Positions 24,332-32,992 are shown, counted from the stretch's first letter. The stretch: 64,000 nt of DNA from Candidatus Bipolaricaulis anaerobius (GCF_900465355.1 NZ_LS483254.1:310001-374000); one strand, 5' to 3'. Program-made: numbers and translations. The notes: generated from the letters alone by a model not told the origin.

Positions 24332-26161
24332 GTGCGGGTGGTGGGCGCAGCATCCCTCGTCCTTGCCTTCGCCCTGGGGGCGCAGGCCCAGCCCCCAATC
24401 TCGGGGGCATTGGACCTGACCCTGGGGCTCCTTCCCGCGTTCGAGCTTCAGGGGTGCTCGCTCACCCTCAAGGCCACCGTCGCCGGGCTCGGAGTAGAAA
24501 GCGAGTCCACGTTCTACCACGATGGCCTCCGCTACCAGAGCTTCTCTTTGTCCGGACCAGCGGGCCCGTTCGATCTCGAGGGGAAGATCTACTTCCACGC
24601 CCAGGAGGTGCGCTACCGGCGGGCATGGGCCCACCTGGAGATGGCGATCGGCGATGGAACCCTCCTCCTCAGCGCCTACCACTTTGGCTCAGCGGGGGAG
24701 TACACCTCCTCCGACAAGGACAGGTTCGGGCCCTGGCCGTGTGTGAACGCGATCCCGTGGGATGAGGCGTGGCAGCACATCGGGCGCACGCTCTACGTGG
24801 AGGGACCGGTCGTGGGGTACGACGGGTCGGGCCCCCTCAAGCTGTACCTCGGCCGCCTGCCTCCCGATCCGGAGCGGCTCGAGGTCTCCATCTCCGCCGC
24901 GAATGTCGCCAAGTTCGAGGAGGCCTTGGGCCCGCAGTTCTGGCAGGGCCTTGTGGGGAAGGTCGTGTGCGTGCGGGGGACGATCAAGGACGTCCGCTAC
25001 ACGACCCCCCCCGCCCATTCTGCCCCCCAGGTGACCGTGTCCAGCACCTCTGACCTCACGGTGGGCTCCTGTTGCGGGCTGCGGCCGGATACGACCTGCC
25101 CCCACCCCCTCATCCTCTGGTCCGAGGTCCTTGAGCATGTGGGGGAGGCCGTGTTCATCCAGGGACCGGTGGCGAGCGTGACCTCGCCCGCGGGGTACCG
25201 TCGCCTCCGCCTCGGGGGAGGGGAAACGGTCCCCAACCGGCTGGAGGTGTACATCCCTGAGACTGCCCTGCCGGCCTTCCAGGACGTGTTTGGGGGTTCT
25301 TTCCCCAGCAGCCTGATGAATAAGACGATCTGCGTCCGGGGGATGATCGGCACGGGCCCCCCGGCGGCGGAGAACGTCGCCCGCGTGGTCCTCACCGATC
25401 CCGGCGATCTCTCGATCGGGCCGTGCTGCGGGGCGGATCTTCACACGGGAGGCCTGTTCGTGGCGCGGACTCACTTCGCGTGGGACCGCTGGTCGTTCAC
25501 CGTGGACCTTTCCGATTGCGGAGTCGGCCTGGGCCTCCTCCAGGCCACGGCCGCGCTTGAGGGCTATCCCCTCGCGGACGGCCTCCGGCTCGACCTTGGG
25601 CTCACCTTCTCCAAGTGTCGCGGGCTGGACGCCGTTACCCTCACGCTTGAGGGGCTCTCGGTGGGCTGCTGCGACCTCGCCGCCGAGGTCGGGATCTCCC
25701 TCACGCCGGGGAAGAAAACCGTGACGTTCACGCGCATCTGGCCGCGGCTCTCCGGCTGCCTCACCGTGTACGGAGACGTAGATTGGAATGGGTCAAGCTT
25801 CACGGGGATCTCCTTCTACGGCTGGCGGGTTTCCTGCTCGTTCGGCCCGGTGAAGCTGGGGCTCGTCACCGCGCTCGATCCCGATGCGGTGGAGGACATG
25901 ACCGACGTCACGTTCTACGCCGACGAGTTCGAGTACGTTGAGATCTCGTCCACCGGGGGTGGCTGCTGCGGAGGGTCGATCACCTCGACCACAGAACTGT
26001 GGTTCGGGGCGAAGGGGACGGTCGGCGGCCTGCAGCGGGTGCGGCTCACGCTCGAGATCCCCCTCGCCGCGAATGCGACCGTATCCGCGAAAGGGCAGTG
26101 GAACTTCGTCAAAGCCGAACCGTTGGAATGGTTCAACGTGGGAGGGAAGGTCTCCTTCTAG
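24332..26161 (+). CDS. Secreted cysteine-rich protein with two OB-like repeats (CCG-motif paralogue 2)
   Basis: 609 aa from GTG at 24332 with AGGAGG six bases upstream. A signal peptide ends near GAQAQ (residue 20). Residues 21-136 are a beta-rich N-terminal domain. Residues 137-249 and 256-367 are two copies of a 112-113 residue domain with pattern hGxxhhhxGPV...LEV.I...F...L..K..CVRG.I ... DL..G.CCG, suggestive of an OB-fold. Residues about 370-609 match the C-terminal half of the preceding gene's product (SCDL/CCDL, CLTVYGDVDWNG, ISFYGWRVSCSF, FEYVEI, GGCCGGS). No catalytic motif seen. It is probably exported; function unknown. Confidence 0.75.
   Translation: MRVVGAASLVLAFALGAQAQPPISGALDLTLGLLPAFELQGCSLTLKATVAGLGVESESTFYHDGLRYQSFSLSGPAGPFDLEGKIYFHAQEVRYRRAWAHLEMAIGDGTLLLSAYHFGSAGEYTSSDKDRFGPWPCVNAIPWDEAWQHIGRTLYVEGPVVGYDGSGPLKLYLGRLPPDPERLEVSISAANVAKFEEALGPQFWQGLVGKVVCVRGTIKDVRYTTPPAHSAPQVTVSSTSDLTVGSCCGLRPDTTCPHPLILWSEVLEHVGEAVFIQGPVASVTSPAGYRRLRLGGGETVPNRLEVYIPETALPAFQDVFGGSFPSSLMNKTICVRGMIGTGPPAAENVARVVLTDPGDLSIGPCCGADLHTGGLFVARTHFAWDRWSFTVDLSDCGVGLGLLQATAALEGYPLADGLRLDLGLTFSKCRGLDAVTLTLEGLSVGCCDLAAEVGISLTPGKKTVTFTRIWPRLSGCLTVYGDVDWNGSSFTGISFYGWRVSCSFGPVKLGLVTALDPDAVEDMTDVTFYADEFEYVEISSTGGGCCGGSITSTTELWFGAKGTVGGLQRVRLTLEIPLAANATVSAKGQWNFVKAEPLEWFNVGGKVSF
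24740..25078 (+). repeat. OB-like domain repeat, copy 1 (protein-level)
   Basis: Encodes residues 137-249 of the second CCG protein. Anchors shared with copy 2: HIGRTLYVEGPV, RLEVSI, FEEALGPQFW, GKVVCVRGTI, DLTVGSCCG. Confidence 0.7.
25097..25432 (+). repeat. OB-like domain repeat, copy 2 (protein-level)
   Basis: Encodes residues 256-367 of the second CCG protein. Anchors matching copy 1: HVGEAVFIQGPV, RLEVYI, FQDVFGGSFP, NKTICVRGMI, DLSIGPCCG. Similarity is at protein level, so the duplication is old. Confidence 0.7.
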
Positions 26162-26187
26162 CGGCCCGTCTGAGAGCGCCGGCATCC

Positions 26188-26949
26188 TCAAGGGAGGTGG
26201 CCGTGGGGGCGGAGCCTCTCCTCGGGCTCTGCGGCGAGCCACTGGCAGAATGCGTTCAACCTCTCCGCGGCCGCGGTGAGGAGTGCCTCCCCCTTTTCCG
26301 CTGTGGCGCGGGAGGGGTTCCCCGTCGCGCCGCTTGCGGAGAAGTCGCGCGTGTCGAACCCGACCTCGATCCCGTGGAGGCGCTTCCCCCACTCCGGGGC
26401 CGCCCCGGCGATGGCGTCCGCATACCGGTTCGTGTCCACGAGCTCGGGGGCGAACGCGAGCACGGCGGAGGTCTCCATCTCCCCGGCATGGGACCCTCCC
26501 GTCTCGATTACGGCCGCGATCGTCTCCGGGATCGCCCTCCACCACGAGAAGACAAAGCAGAAGATCCCTTCCCCGCGGAGGGTCCGCGCCGCCTCGTCGA
26601 GGGCAGCGGTGTTGCCGCCGTGCCCGTTCACGAACACCATCCGGCGCACGCCGTGCGTCCCAAGCGACCGGGCGATCCCGAGGACGTAGTCCCGGAGGAG
26701 AGAGGGCTCGACCCACAGCGTACCCCAGAACTGACGGTGGTGCTCGGACACCCCCACCGGCACGGTGGGGAGGACGAGCCACCCCCCACGAGCGCTCGTC
26801 CGCCGCGCCACCTCGGCTGCGGTGAGGTGGTCGGTCCCGAGCGGGAGGTGCGGTCCGTGTTGCTCGGTGGACCCCACCGGAAGGAGAGCGACCCGCGCCT
26901 TACCCAGTCTGTTCCTCGCTTCAGCCCAGCTCATCCGAGAGAGTTCCAT
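26188..26949 (-). CDS. Creatininase-family amidohydrolase
   Basis: 253 aa; ATG at 26949 with AAAGGAGG upstream (a frame open to 27033 is rejected). The creatininase fold is supported by GSTEQHGPHLPLGTDH (metal ligands Glu, His, Asp), VFVNGHGGN and HAGEMETS. Members hydrolyse cyclic amides (creatinine, formamides in flavin/riboflavin-related pathways, mycofactocin peptide); which applies here cannot be said, and no neighbour helps. It is transcribed divergently from the beta-helix protein gene, with only 78 bp between starts. Confidence 0.85.
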   Translation of the reverse strand: MELSRMSWAEARNRLGKARVALLPVGSTEQHGPHLPLGTDHLTAAEVARRTSARGGWLVLPTVPVGVSEHHRQFWGTLWVEPSLLRDYVLGIARSLGTHGVRRMVFVNGHGGNTAALDEAARTLRGEGIFCFVFSWWRAIPETIAAVIETGGSHAGEMETSAVLAFAPELVDTNRYADAIAGAAPEWGKRLHGIEVGFDTRDFSASGATGNPSRATAEKGEALLTAAAERLNAFCQWLAAEPEERLRPHGHLP

Positions 26950-26976
26950 CCCGCCTCCTTTGAAGATCCACATTGG

Positions 26977-27005
26977 TTGCTTAGCCTGTGCACCATCGCT
27001 ATCCT
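26977..27005 (+). promoter_or_regulatory. Putative promoter for the beta-helix/DUF192 gene
   Basis: TTGCTT at 26977-26982 and TATCCT at 27000-27005 with a 17 bp spacer, 22 bp before the ATG at 27028; an AAGGAGG ribosome site lies between. It sits in the divergent region shared with the creatininase-family gene. Confidence 0.5.
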
Positions 27006-27027
27006 TTGCCAAGTCTAAGGAGGTACG

Positions 27028-28890
27028 ATGCACAGAGCAATCGCGATCTTACTGAGTGGGGTGGCTCTTGTCGTGGGCGCGGCGGCTGAGCGCGGGCCCA
27101 TTGTCATCCTTTCCGATGCCGATTTCACAGCCGACAACGGGGTGATCGGCGGCGCGGGAACCCCCGCTGATCCCTACCTGATCGTGGGGGGGCAGATCCG
27201 CGTCCCTGATGGGGAGCTCTACGGGATCCGGGTCGAGGATACCACGGCCGCGTTCGTCATCCGGGGGTGCCTGGTGAGCGGAGCGATGGACTCCCGCGGG
27301 GCCGCGATCTACCTCGCCGATGTGACGGGAGGGACGATCGAGGATTGCTCAGTTAGCGATAGCATCAATGGGATCCGCATCCAGACGTCGCGGGATATCG
27401 CGGTGCGCGACACCTTCCTCGGCGTGTACGGGGTCGGGTTCCAGGTGTTGGGGCTCGAGGCGGAGCACTTTCGGCACGCGGTCGAGCCGACCACCACCGT
27501 GAACGGCCAAGAGGTCCGCTACTACTACGGGGCCTCTGGGCAAGTCCTGGAGGGGATCGCCGCGGGGAACATCACGCTCGCCGCGTGTCGCAACGTGACC
27601 CTCCGGGGGGCGAAGATCGACAAGGGGGATGGGATCACGGTTGCCTTCTCCGAGGGCGTGCGGATCGAGAACGCGGACATCTCGCGCGCGATGGGGAACG
27701 GGGTGTTCATCGTCTCCTCCCCGGGCACGGTGGTCGTGGATTCCCCACGGATTGCGAACTGTGCCCAGGCGGGGATCTCGGTCCTCCTCTCGGATCGGGT
27801 GTGGGTGGAGAAGGTTGGGCTGTACGCGAACCAGGTGGGGTTGCTCGTGAACGGCTCCGACGGGGTGATGGTGCGGAACAATGCGTTCGCCGCGAATTCG
27901 ATCGGCGTCCTTGTGACGGGCGGGGCGCAGGAGACGGTGATCCAGCAGGGGCTATTCTACCAGAACAACCATGGGGTGGAGATCGAGACGTCGCAGGGCG
28001 CGGTGGTGGAGGCGTGTGCGTTCACCGAATCCGATGTTGCCGTGTTCATCGAGGGCGGGGCCCAGAACCCGCGGGTGGCGTACTCGACGATGGCCCAGGT
28101 GGGTTATGGGATCTCAACCCTCGGTTCGTATGGGGTCTACGAACGGAACCTCATCGCGCGGGCGAATATCGGGCTCATCTTCGAGGAGGCCTATGGGCAG
28201 GCCACCCCCACCGGCAACACCGTCCGCCACAACGTGCTCTACCGCTCTACGGACGCGCTGTACCTCGGCACGGAGACGAGCGGGACTCGGGTCTACGAGA
28301 ACCTGATCTGGGATTGCAGCCGCGCGGCGCGGGACCTCGGGAAGAACCTGTGGGCCCCCGACGGGCGGGGGAACTGGTACTCCGACTACACAGCGCCGGA
28401 CGAGAACAAGGATGGGATCGGCGATCTCCCGGTCCTGTTCGGGGGCGGGGGCGAGGACGCTGCTCCGCTCCTGGACCGTGGCTTCTACCCTGGCCTGCCC
28501 GGGGTGGTGGGGACGATGCGCGAACAGGCCCTGATCCTGGCGGACGCGGCCGGGAACCAGGCGAACCTCGTAGCCCGCGTCGCCGCGCTCCCGCACGAGA
28601 GGTTCATCGGGTTCCAGGGGATCCCGAGCGAGACGGGAAAGGACCTCGCGATCCTGTTCGTGTTCGAGGCCCCCACGGTGAGCCAGTTCCACATGCAGAA
28701 CGTGTTCCTCCCGCTCGACCTCGTGTTCTTCGCCGCCGACGGGGCGTTCCTCGGCCGGACGACGATGGAGGCCGATTCGAAGGACCTCTACGGGGCAGCT
28801 GATCCGTTCACATTTGCGCTCGAGGTGCCAGCGGGAAGGCTCGCCGCACTCGGGCTGGGGCGGGAGGTCACGCTCACCCGGGTCCCGTGA
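27028..28890 (+). CDS. Secreted right-handed beta-helix protein fused to a DUF192 domain
   Basis: 620 aa; ATG at 27028 after AAGGAGG. A signal peptide covers residues 1-20. Residues about 30-490 are a NosD/pectate-lyase-like parallel beta-helix: repeated short units such as ITLAACRNVTLRGAKI, GVRIENADISRAMGNGVFI, GVMVRNNAFAANSIGVLV, ending with GNWYSDYTAPDENKDGIGD as in NosD/CASH repeats. Residues 514-620 match DUF192 (ERFIGFQGIPSETGKDLAILFVF, QNVFLPLDLVFF, FALEVPAG). Helix proteins of this type bind or cleave polysaccharide, but no catalytic residues were identified. DUF192 is usually a stand-alone small secreted protein, so the fusion is unusual. Confidence 0.8.
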   Translation: MHRAIAILLSGVALVVGAAAERGPIVILSDADFTADNGVIGGAGTPADPYLIVGGQIRVPDGELYGIRVEDTTAAFVIRGCLVSGAMDSRGAAIYLADVTGGTIEDCSVSDSINGIRIQTSRDIAVRDTFLGVYGVGFQVLGLEAEHFRHAVEPTTTVNGQEVRYYYGASGQVLEGIAAGNITLAACRNVTLRGAKIDKGDGITVAFSEGVRIENADISRAMGNGVFIVSSPGTVVVDSPRIANCAQAGISVLLSDRVWVEKVGLYANQVGLLVNGSDGVMVRNNAFAANSIGVLVTGGAQETVIQQGLFYQNNHGVEIETSQGAVVEACAFTESDVAVFIEGGAQNPRVAYSTMAQVGYGISTLGSYGVYERNLIARANIGLIFEEAYGQATPTGNTVRHNVLYRSTDALYLGTETSGTRVYENLIWDCSRAARDLGKNLWAPDGRGNWYSDYTAPDENKDGIGDLPVLFGGGGEDAAPLLDRGFYPGLPGVVGTMREQALILADAAGNQANLVARVAALPHERFIGFQGIPSETGKDLAILFVFEAPTVSQFHMQNVFLPLDLVFFAADGAFLGRTTMEADSKDLYGAADPFTFALEVPAGRLAALGLGREVTLTRVP

Positions 28891-29534
28891 TCCGGACTGT
28901 ACTCTTCGACCTCGACGGGACCCTCGTTCGCTACCACGGGGTCGCCTTCGAGTCGAGTTGGGGCGCGCTCGGCGTGGCCGCAGGGGTCGGGGAGCTGTGG
29001 GACGATCTCCTCGCCCGCTACCGGGGGCGGCTGGATGAATATCCAGACTGGGTGAGGGAGAACGCTTCCCTGCTCCGCGGGGTGCCTCTCGCCCGTGTAG
29101 AAGAGGCCCTGTTCCCTCCCCCCTACGCCCCCGGCGTCCGCGAGGCGGTTGCCGAGCTAAAGGAGGCCGGATACGTCCTGGGGATCGTGTCCTCGGGGGT
29201 GAGCCTCGTCGCGGACCGGGTTCGGGAGGAGCTCGGCCTCGCTTTCGCGATCGCGAACGAGCTCCTCGTCGCGGACGGTCGGTTCACGGGGGAGGCGGTG
29301 GTGCGGGTGGGCCTGGGCGAGAAGCGCGCCGTGGTGGAACAGGTGGCACGCCAGCGGGGCCTGTCCCTCGGGGAGGTCGCGTTCGTGGGGGATCACCTGA
29401 ACGATATCCCGGTGTTCGCAGCCGTGGGGTACGCGATCGCCTACGCGCCGAAGGAGCCGGAGGTGGCGCGGGCTGCGCACGCGGTCGTTGACCACTTCCG
29501 CTCGATTCCCGAACTGGTGCGGGCCGCGAGTTGA
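28887..29534 (+). CDS. HAD-family phosphatase (SerB/Gph-like)
   Basis: 215 aa; GTG at 28887 overlapping the previous stop (GTGA). HAD motif I FDLDGTLV (nucleophile Asp9, acid/base Asp11), a cap domain, motif II IVSSGVS, conserved Lys in LGEKRAVVEQV, and motif III/IV FVGDHLNDIPVF. The layout is closest to phosphoserine phosphatase/phosphoglycolate phosphatase-like enzymes; the substrate is not determined by the sequence. It probably shares a transcript with the beta-helix gene. Confidence 0.87.
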   Translation: MIRTVLFDLDGTLVRYHGVAFESSWGALGVAAGVGELWDDLLARYRGRLDEYPDWVRENASLLRGVPLARVEEALFPPPYAPGVREAVAELKEAGYVLGIVSSGVSLVADRVREELGLAFAIANELLVADGRFTGEAVVRVGLGEKRAVVEQVARQRGLSLGEVAFVGDHLNDIPVFAAVGYAIAYAPKEPEVARAAHAVVDHFRSIPELVRAAS

Positions 29535-29571
29535 CGGCCCATGCGGGGATCGCCACAATGGCCGGTAGGCC

Positions 29572-30921
29572 ATGGACCGCGAACGGGGGAGAGAGGAGGT
29601 CGCCCAGAAATGGCGGGAGCTTCTCGGGGGAGTCCAGGATCAGCTGCTCCGCGCGTGCCTTCCTACCTCCCCAGATAAGGTCCGACGGGACCGCGGTGTC
29701 CTCCTGATCGAGATCGACTCACCGTTCAAGAGAGACTACGTCCAACGCAAGCTGGGGAAGCTCACCGAGGCGGTGCGGGCCGTGTTCGGGGAGGTCGAGG
29801 TGCATCTGACCGAGCCAGGGGAGCAACGCACGCTCCCGTTTGAAGAGGAGGCCACGATACCCGTGCCCGCGGAGGCCCCCGCCCATCCCATGCCGGCGCG
29901 GATCCTCGTCCTGGGGATCGGGGGTGGGGGGATCAACGCCCTCAGCCGGATGCGCGACGCCAAGCTGGCGGGGGTTCGCCTGGCGGCCCTCGACACGGAT
30001 CGTCAGGTGCTGTCCTCGTTCCATGGCGGGGAGGGTCTTCTCCTCGGCCAGCGGGTGACCCATGGCCGGAGCACCGGTGGGGATCCGGACAAGGCGCGCC
30101 GGGCGGCGGAGGAGGCTGTGGCGGAGATTGAGGATCTCATCGCTGACGCCCACCTCGTGTTCCTCACCTGCGGGCTCGGGAAGGGGACGGGCGCGGGCAG
30201 CGCGCCGGTGGTGGCCCAGATTGCCCGCTCCCGTGGCGCGCTCACGGTGGGGGTGGTCACCCTCCCGTTTTCGTTCGAGGGGGAACTACGGGCCCAGCGG
30301 GCCCAGGCGAGCCTGGCGCGGTTGGCGGAGAAGAGCGATGTCCTGATCGTGGTCCGCAACGATCGCCTCCTGGAGATCGTCCCCAACGTCTCGGTGACCG
30401 AGGCGTTTCGGCTCGCCGATGACGTGCTCCTGCGTGGGGTGCGGGGCATCTCCGACCTCATCACCGTGCCCGGCTTGGTCAACCTCGACTTCGCGGATGT
30501 CGCCTCCGTGCTGCGGGGGGCGGGGACGGCGATGATGGGCATGGGGGAGGACCGGGGCGAGAACAGGGCCCTGCGCGCGGCGAAGGCAGCGGTGACGAAC
30601 CCCCTCCTCGAGGGGGGGACGATCAAGGGGGCGCGGCGCGTCCTCCTCAACATCACCGGCGGGGAGGATCTCACGCTGACCGAGGTGACCCAGGTGGCGG
30701 AGTTCATCCGCCGATCCGCTGCCGCCGAGGCCGATATCACGTTCGGGGCAGTGATCCAGCCCCAGCAGAGCGGGAAGGTCGAGGTGACCGTGATCGCGGC
30801 CGACTTCCGCGAGGTCGCAGTTGAGGAGGAGGAGAAGGAGCGGCCGCGGCCCGTCATCCCCCGCCGGACCCCCGGCGAGGACCTCGACATCCCAACGTTC
30901 CTTCGGCGTTCGGAAGGCTGA
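29572..30921 (+). CDS. ftsZ: FtsZ with an N-terminal DnaA-domain-I-like module
   Basis: 449 aa. Residues 108-412 are a full FtsZ: GIGGGGINALSRM (116-127), DTDRQ, the tubulin G-box GLGKGTGAGSAP (201-212), FEGELR, NDRLLEIV, T7 loop NLDFADV (304-310), NITGGEDL. The C-terminal tail ends DLDIPTFLRRSEG, the conserved FtsA/ZipA-binding peptide. Residues about 8-80 (KWRELLGGVQDQLLRAC, LLIEIDSPFKRDYVQRKLGKL, FGEVEVHL) resemble domain I of DnaA or the DnaX C-terminal domain, a small KH-like protein-binding module not normally in FtsZ; a linker (81-107) joins them. The G-box reads GKGTGAG rather than GGGTGTG. No ribosome site is obvious; a CACAAT box lies 13 bp upstream. No second ftsZ is seen in the window. 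Confidence 0.9.
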   Translation: MDRERGREEVAQKWRELLGGVQDQLLRACLPTSPDKVRRDRGVLLIEIDSPFKRDYVQRKLGKLTEAVRAVFGEVEVHLTEPGEQRTLPFEEEATIPVPAEAPAHPMPARILVLGIGGGGINALSRMRDAKLAGVRLAALDTDRQVLSSFHGGEGLLLGQRVTHGRSTGGDPDKARRAAEEAVAEIEDLIADAHLVFLTCGLGKGTGAGSAPVVAQIARSRGALTVGVVTLPFSFEGELRAQRAQASLARLAEKSDVLIVVRNDRLLEIVPNVSVTEAFRLADDVLLRGVRGISDLITVPGLVNLDFADVASVLRGAGTAMMGMGEDRGENRALRAAKAAVTNPLLEGGTIKGARRVLLNITGGEDLTLTEVTQVAEFIRRSAAAEADITFGAVIQPQQSGKVEVTVIAADFREVAVEEEEKERPRPVIPRRTPGEDLDIPTFLRRSEG

Positions 30922-30923
30922 CG

Positions 30924-32312
30924 ATGGCCCCTCCGGCCGCAGGCCCGCGTGGTTCGTCCCGCCGTGGGCCGCACGTCCTCTCGGTGTTATGGGCGGTCGT
31001 CCTCGCCACCGCCCTTTCCGGAACCTCCCTCGCCGCATCGGTCCGGTATGAGCTAGCGATCTCGGTCGGGGCAGGGGGGGAGATCTGGGGGGAGGCCACC
31101 GTCCGCGGGGTCGCCCCTGCCGATTGGCCAGAGGCCGTGTTCCGCCTGTACCCGGCGGCCCCCAGGGGCGACCGTCTCGCCCTCCGTGGGGCGTGGGTTG
31201 AGGGCCAGGAAGTCAGTTGGGAATGCATCGAGCCGACGACGGCGACCGTGGCCATCTCCACCGGAGCCGGGGAGGAGTTCACGGTGGCCCTCGCCTTCGC
31301 CGGGACGGTGCCGGAGTTCTCATCCACGGACGGATATGGGGCCTATGCCCGCTCCGCGCACGCGATCGTCCTCTCCCAAGCCTACCCAATCCTCGCCCCG
31401 TGGGACGGAGGGTGGATCGCCTACCCCGTCTTCCCGTGGGGCGATCCGCTGGTCGCGGAGGCCGCGGACTACACGCTCGACCTGGCTGTGCCCGACGGGT
31501 GGACCGTCGTCGCGGGCGGGACCGAGGTCGAGATCGCCCCGGGCCGGTACAGGGCTGAAGGGGAAAGCCTGCGGGAGATGGCGGTCGTCCTCCTCCATGG
31601 GTACGAACTCCAAACGGCGTCGGCGAACGGGGTTGAAGTGCACAGCTACTCTCGGCCCGAGCACGCGGAGGCGAGCCGGGCCGCGCTCGAGATCACGGTG
31701 GCCGCGCTCGACGTGTTCGCGCGCCACTTTGGCCCCCTCTCCCTTTCCGAGCTCGATGTGGTCGCGGTGCCCCTGCGGGGGGCGGCAGGGATCGAGTACC
31801 CGGGCCTCATCCTCGCCGGGGAGGGCTACTACAGCCGCTATCCGTCCGATCCTCTGTTCTTTCCGATGATCTTCGCCCACGAGGCCGCCCATCAGTGGTG
31901 GTACGCCGAGGTGGGGAGCGACCAGGTGGCCGAGCCATGGGCGGACGAGGCGCTCGCCACCTACACATCCGGCCTCTACTTCGAGTCCGAGGGGAGGTCC
32001 GCCGAGATCCTCCGCTACTGGGAATCTGGCTACGCCCAAGGTCGGGCGCGGAACAGGACCGCTGGGATCACAAGCCCAGTGTGGGAGTTCCCGAACGGGG
32101 ACGGGTACGGGGGGATCGTGTACTCCGGTGGCGCGCTCTTCTTCCATGCGGTGCGGGAGAGGATGGGGGATGACGCGTTCTTCCGCGCCCTCCGCCGCTA
32201 CCGGGAGGAGTTTCGGGGGCGGATCGCCTCCGGGGCGGACCTCCTCGCGGCCCTCGCCGCAGAGAGTCCTTACCCGCTCGCCGACCTCATCGCGGATTGG
32301 CTCGGGCTCTAG
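30924..32312 (+). CDS. Secreted M1-like gluzincin peptidase
   Basis: 462 aa, starting 2 bp after ftsZ. An Arg-rich N-terminus and signal helix (SVLWAVVLATALSG) end near residue 38. A beta-rich N-terminal domain is followed by the catalytic domain: HEAAH at 319-323 and the third zinc ligand Glu342 (WADEALATY), i.e. HExxH-x18-E of the M1 family; the nearby IEYPGLIL resembles the GxMEN-type substrate loop. It is shorter than typical M1 enzymes because the C-terminal helical domain is missing after about residue 450. It is predicted to be an exported zinc peptidase. Its TAG overlaps the stop of the convergent permease gene. Confidence 0.83.
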   Translation: MAPPAAGPRGSSRRGPHVLSVLWAVVLATALSGTSLAASVRYELAISVGAGGEIWGEATVRGVAPADWPEAVFRLYPAAPRGDRLALRGAWVEGQEVSWECIEPTTATVAISTGAGEEFTVALAFAGTVPEFSSTDGYGAYARSAHAIVLSQAYPILAPWDGGWIAYPVFPWGDPLVAEAADYTLDLAVPDGWTVVAGGTEVEIAPGRYRAEGESLREMAVVLLHGYELQTASANGVEVHSYSRPEHAEASRAALEITVAALDVFARHFGPLSLSELDVVAVPLRGAAGIEYPGLILAGEGYYSRYPSDPLFFPMIFAHEAAHQWWYAEVGSDQVAEPWADEALATYTSGLYFESEGRSAEILRYWESGYAQGRARNRTAGITSPVWEFPNGDGYGGIVYSGGALFFHAVRERMGDDAFFRALRRYREEFRGRIASGADLLAALAAESPYPLADLIADWLGL

Positions 32313-32992
32313 GCGCCGCGGCCGGACGTCCCGAGGCCGGGGACACGGAGCCTCTTCTCGACCCAGCGCATGGTCAGGGTGAGGAGGAGCACCACCGCGA
32401 GGTAGATGGCCGCCACCACGAGGAACAGCTCGAGGAACCGGAAGTTCTTCGCGGCGATCGTGCGCCCGACCCCCATCAGATCCGCCGCCCCCACCATGTA
32501 CACGATGGATGAGTACTTGAGCATGTAGATGAGCTCATTCGACCATGGCGGGATCACGAGCCGCAATGCCTGGGGGATGATGACGTGGCGGATCGCCTGG
32601 AGGCGAGTGAGCCCGATCGACCGCGCGGCCATCATCTGCCCCGCTTTGACGGATTGGATCGCGCCGCGGAAGTACTCCGCCTGGTAGGCCGCGGTGTTGA
32701 GGGCCATCGCTACTAAGCCGGATACGAACGGGGTGAAGACGATTCCCACGTTGGGGAGGCCGAAGTGGACGATCATGAGCTGGACGAGAAGGGGGGTCCC
32801 CCGGAACAGGTGCACGTAGGCGCTTGCCAGCGCGTAGAGGGGGGAGAGCCATCCCCGCGCGTAGACGCGGAGGAGGGCGAGCACGATCCCCACGAGCGCC
32901 CCGAGGGCCATGCAGGCCGCGGTGAGCTCAACGGTGAGGACGAGGCCCCGACCGAGCTGGGGCAGCCACGCCCAGTCGAAGACGAGGTTCAT
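32309..32992 (-). CDS. Polar amino acid ABC transporter permease (HisM/GlnP family)
   Basis: 227 aa. Integral membrane protein with about five helices and the polar amino acid permease pattern: LGRGLVLTVELTAACMALG at the start, YVHLFRGTPLLVQLM, and the cytoplasmic EAA-type loop AARSIGLTRLQAIRHVIIPQALR that docks the ATPase. It overlaps the ATPase gene by 4 bp. Substrate is probably a polar or acidic amino acid such as glutamine or glutamate, by family only. Confidence 0.9.
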   Translation of the reverse strand: MNLVFDWAWLPQLGRGLVLTVELTAACMALGALVGIVLALLRVYARGWLSPLYALASAYVHLFRGTPLLVQLMIVHFGLPNVGIVFTPFVSGLVAMALNTAAYQAEYFRGAIQSVKAGQMMAARSIGLTRLQAIRHVIIPQALRLVIPPWSNELIYMLKYSSIVYMVGAADLMGVGRTIAAKNFRFLELFLVVAAIYLAVVLLLTLTMRWVEKRLRVPGLGTSGRGA

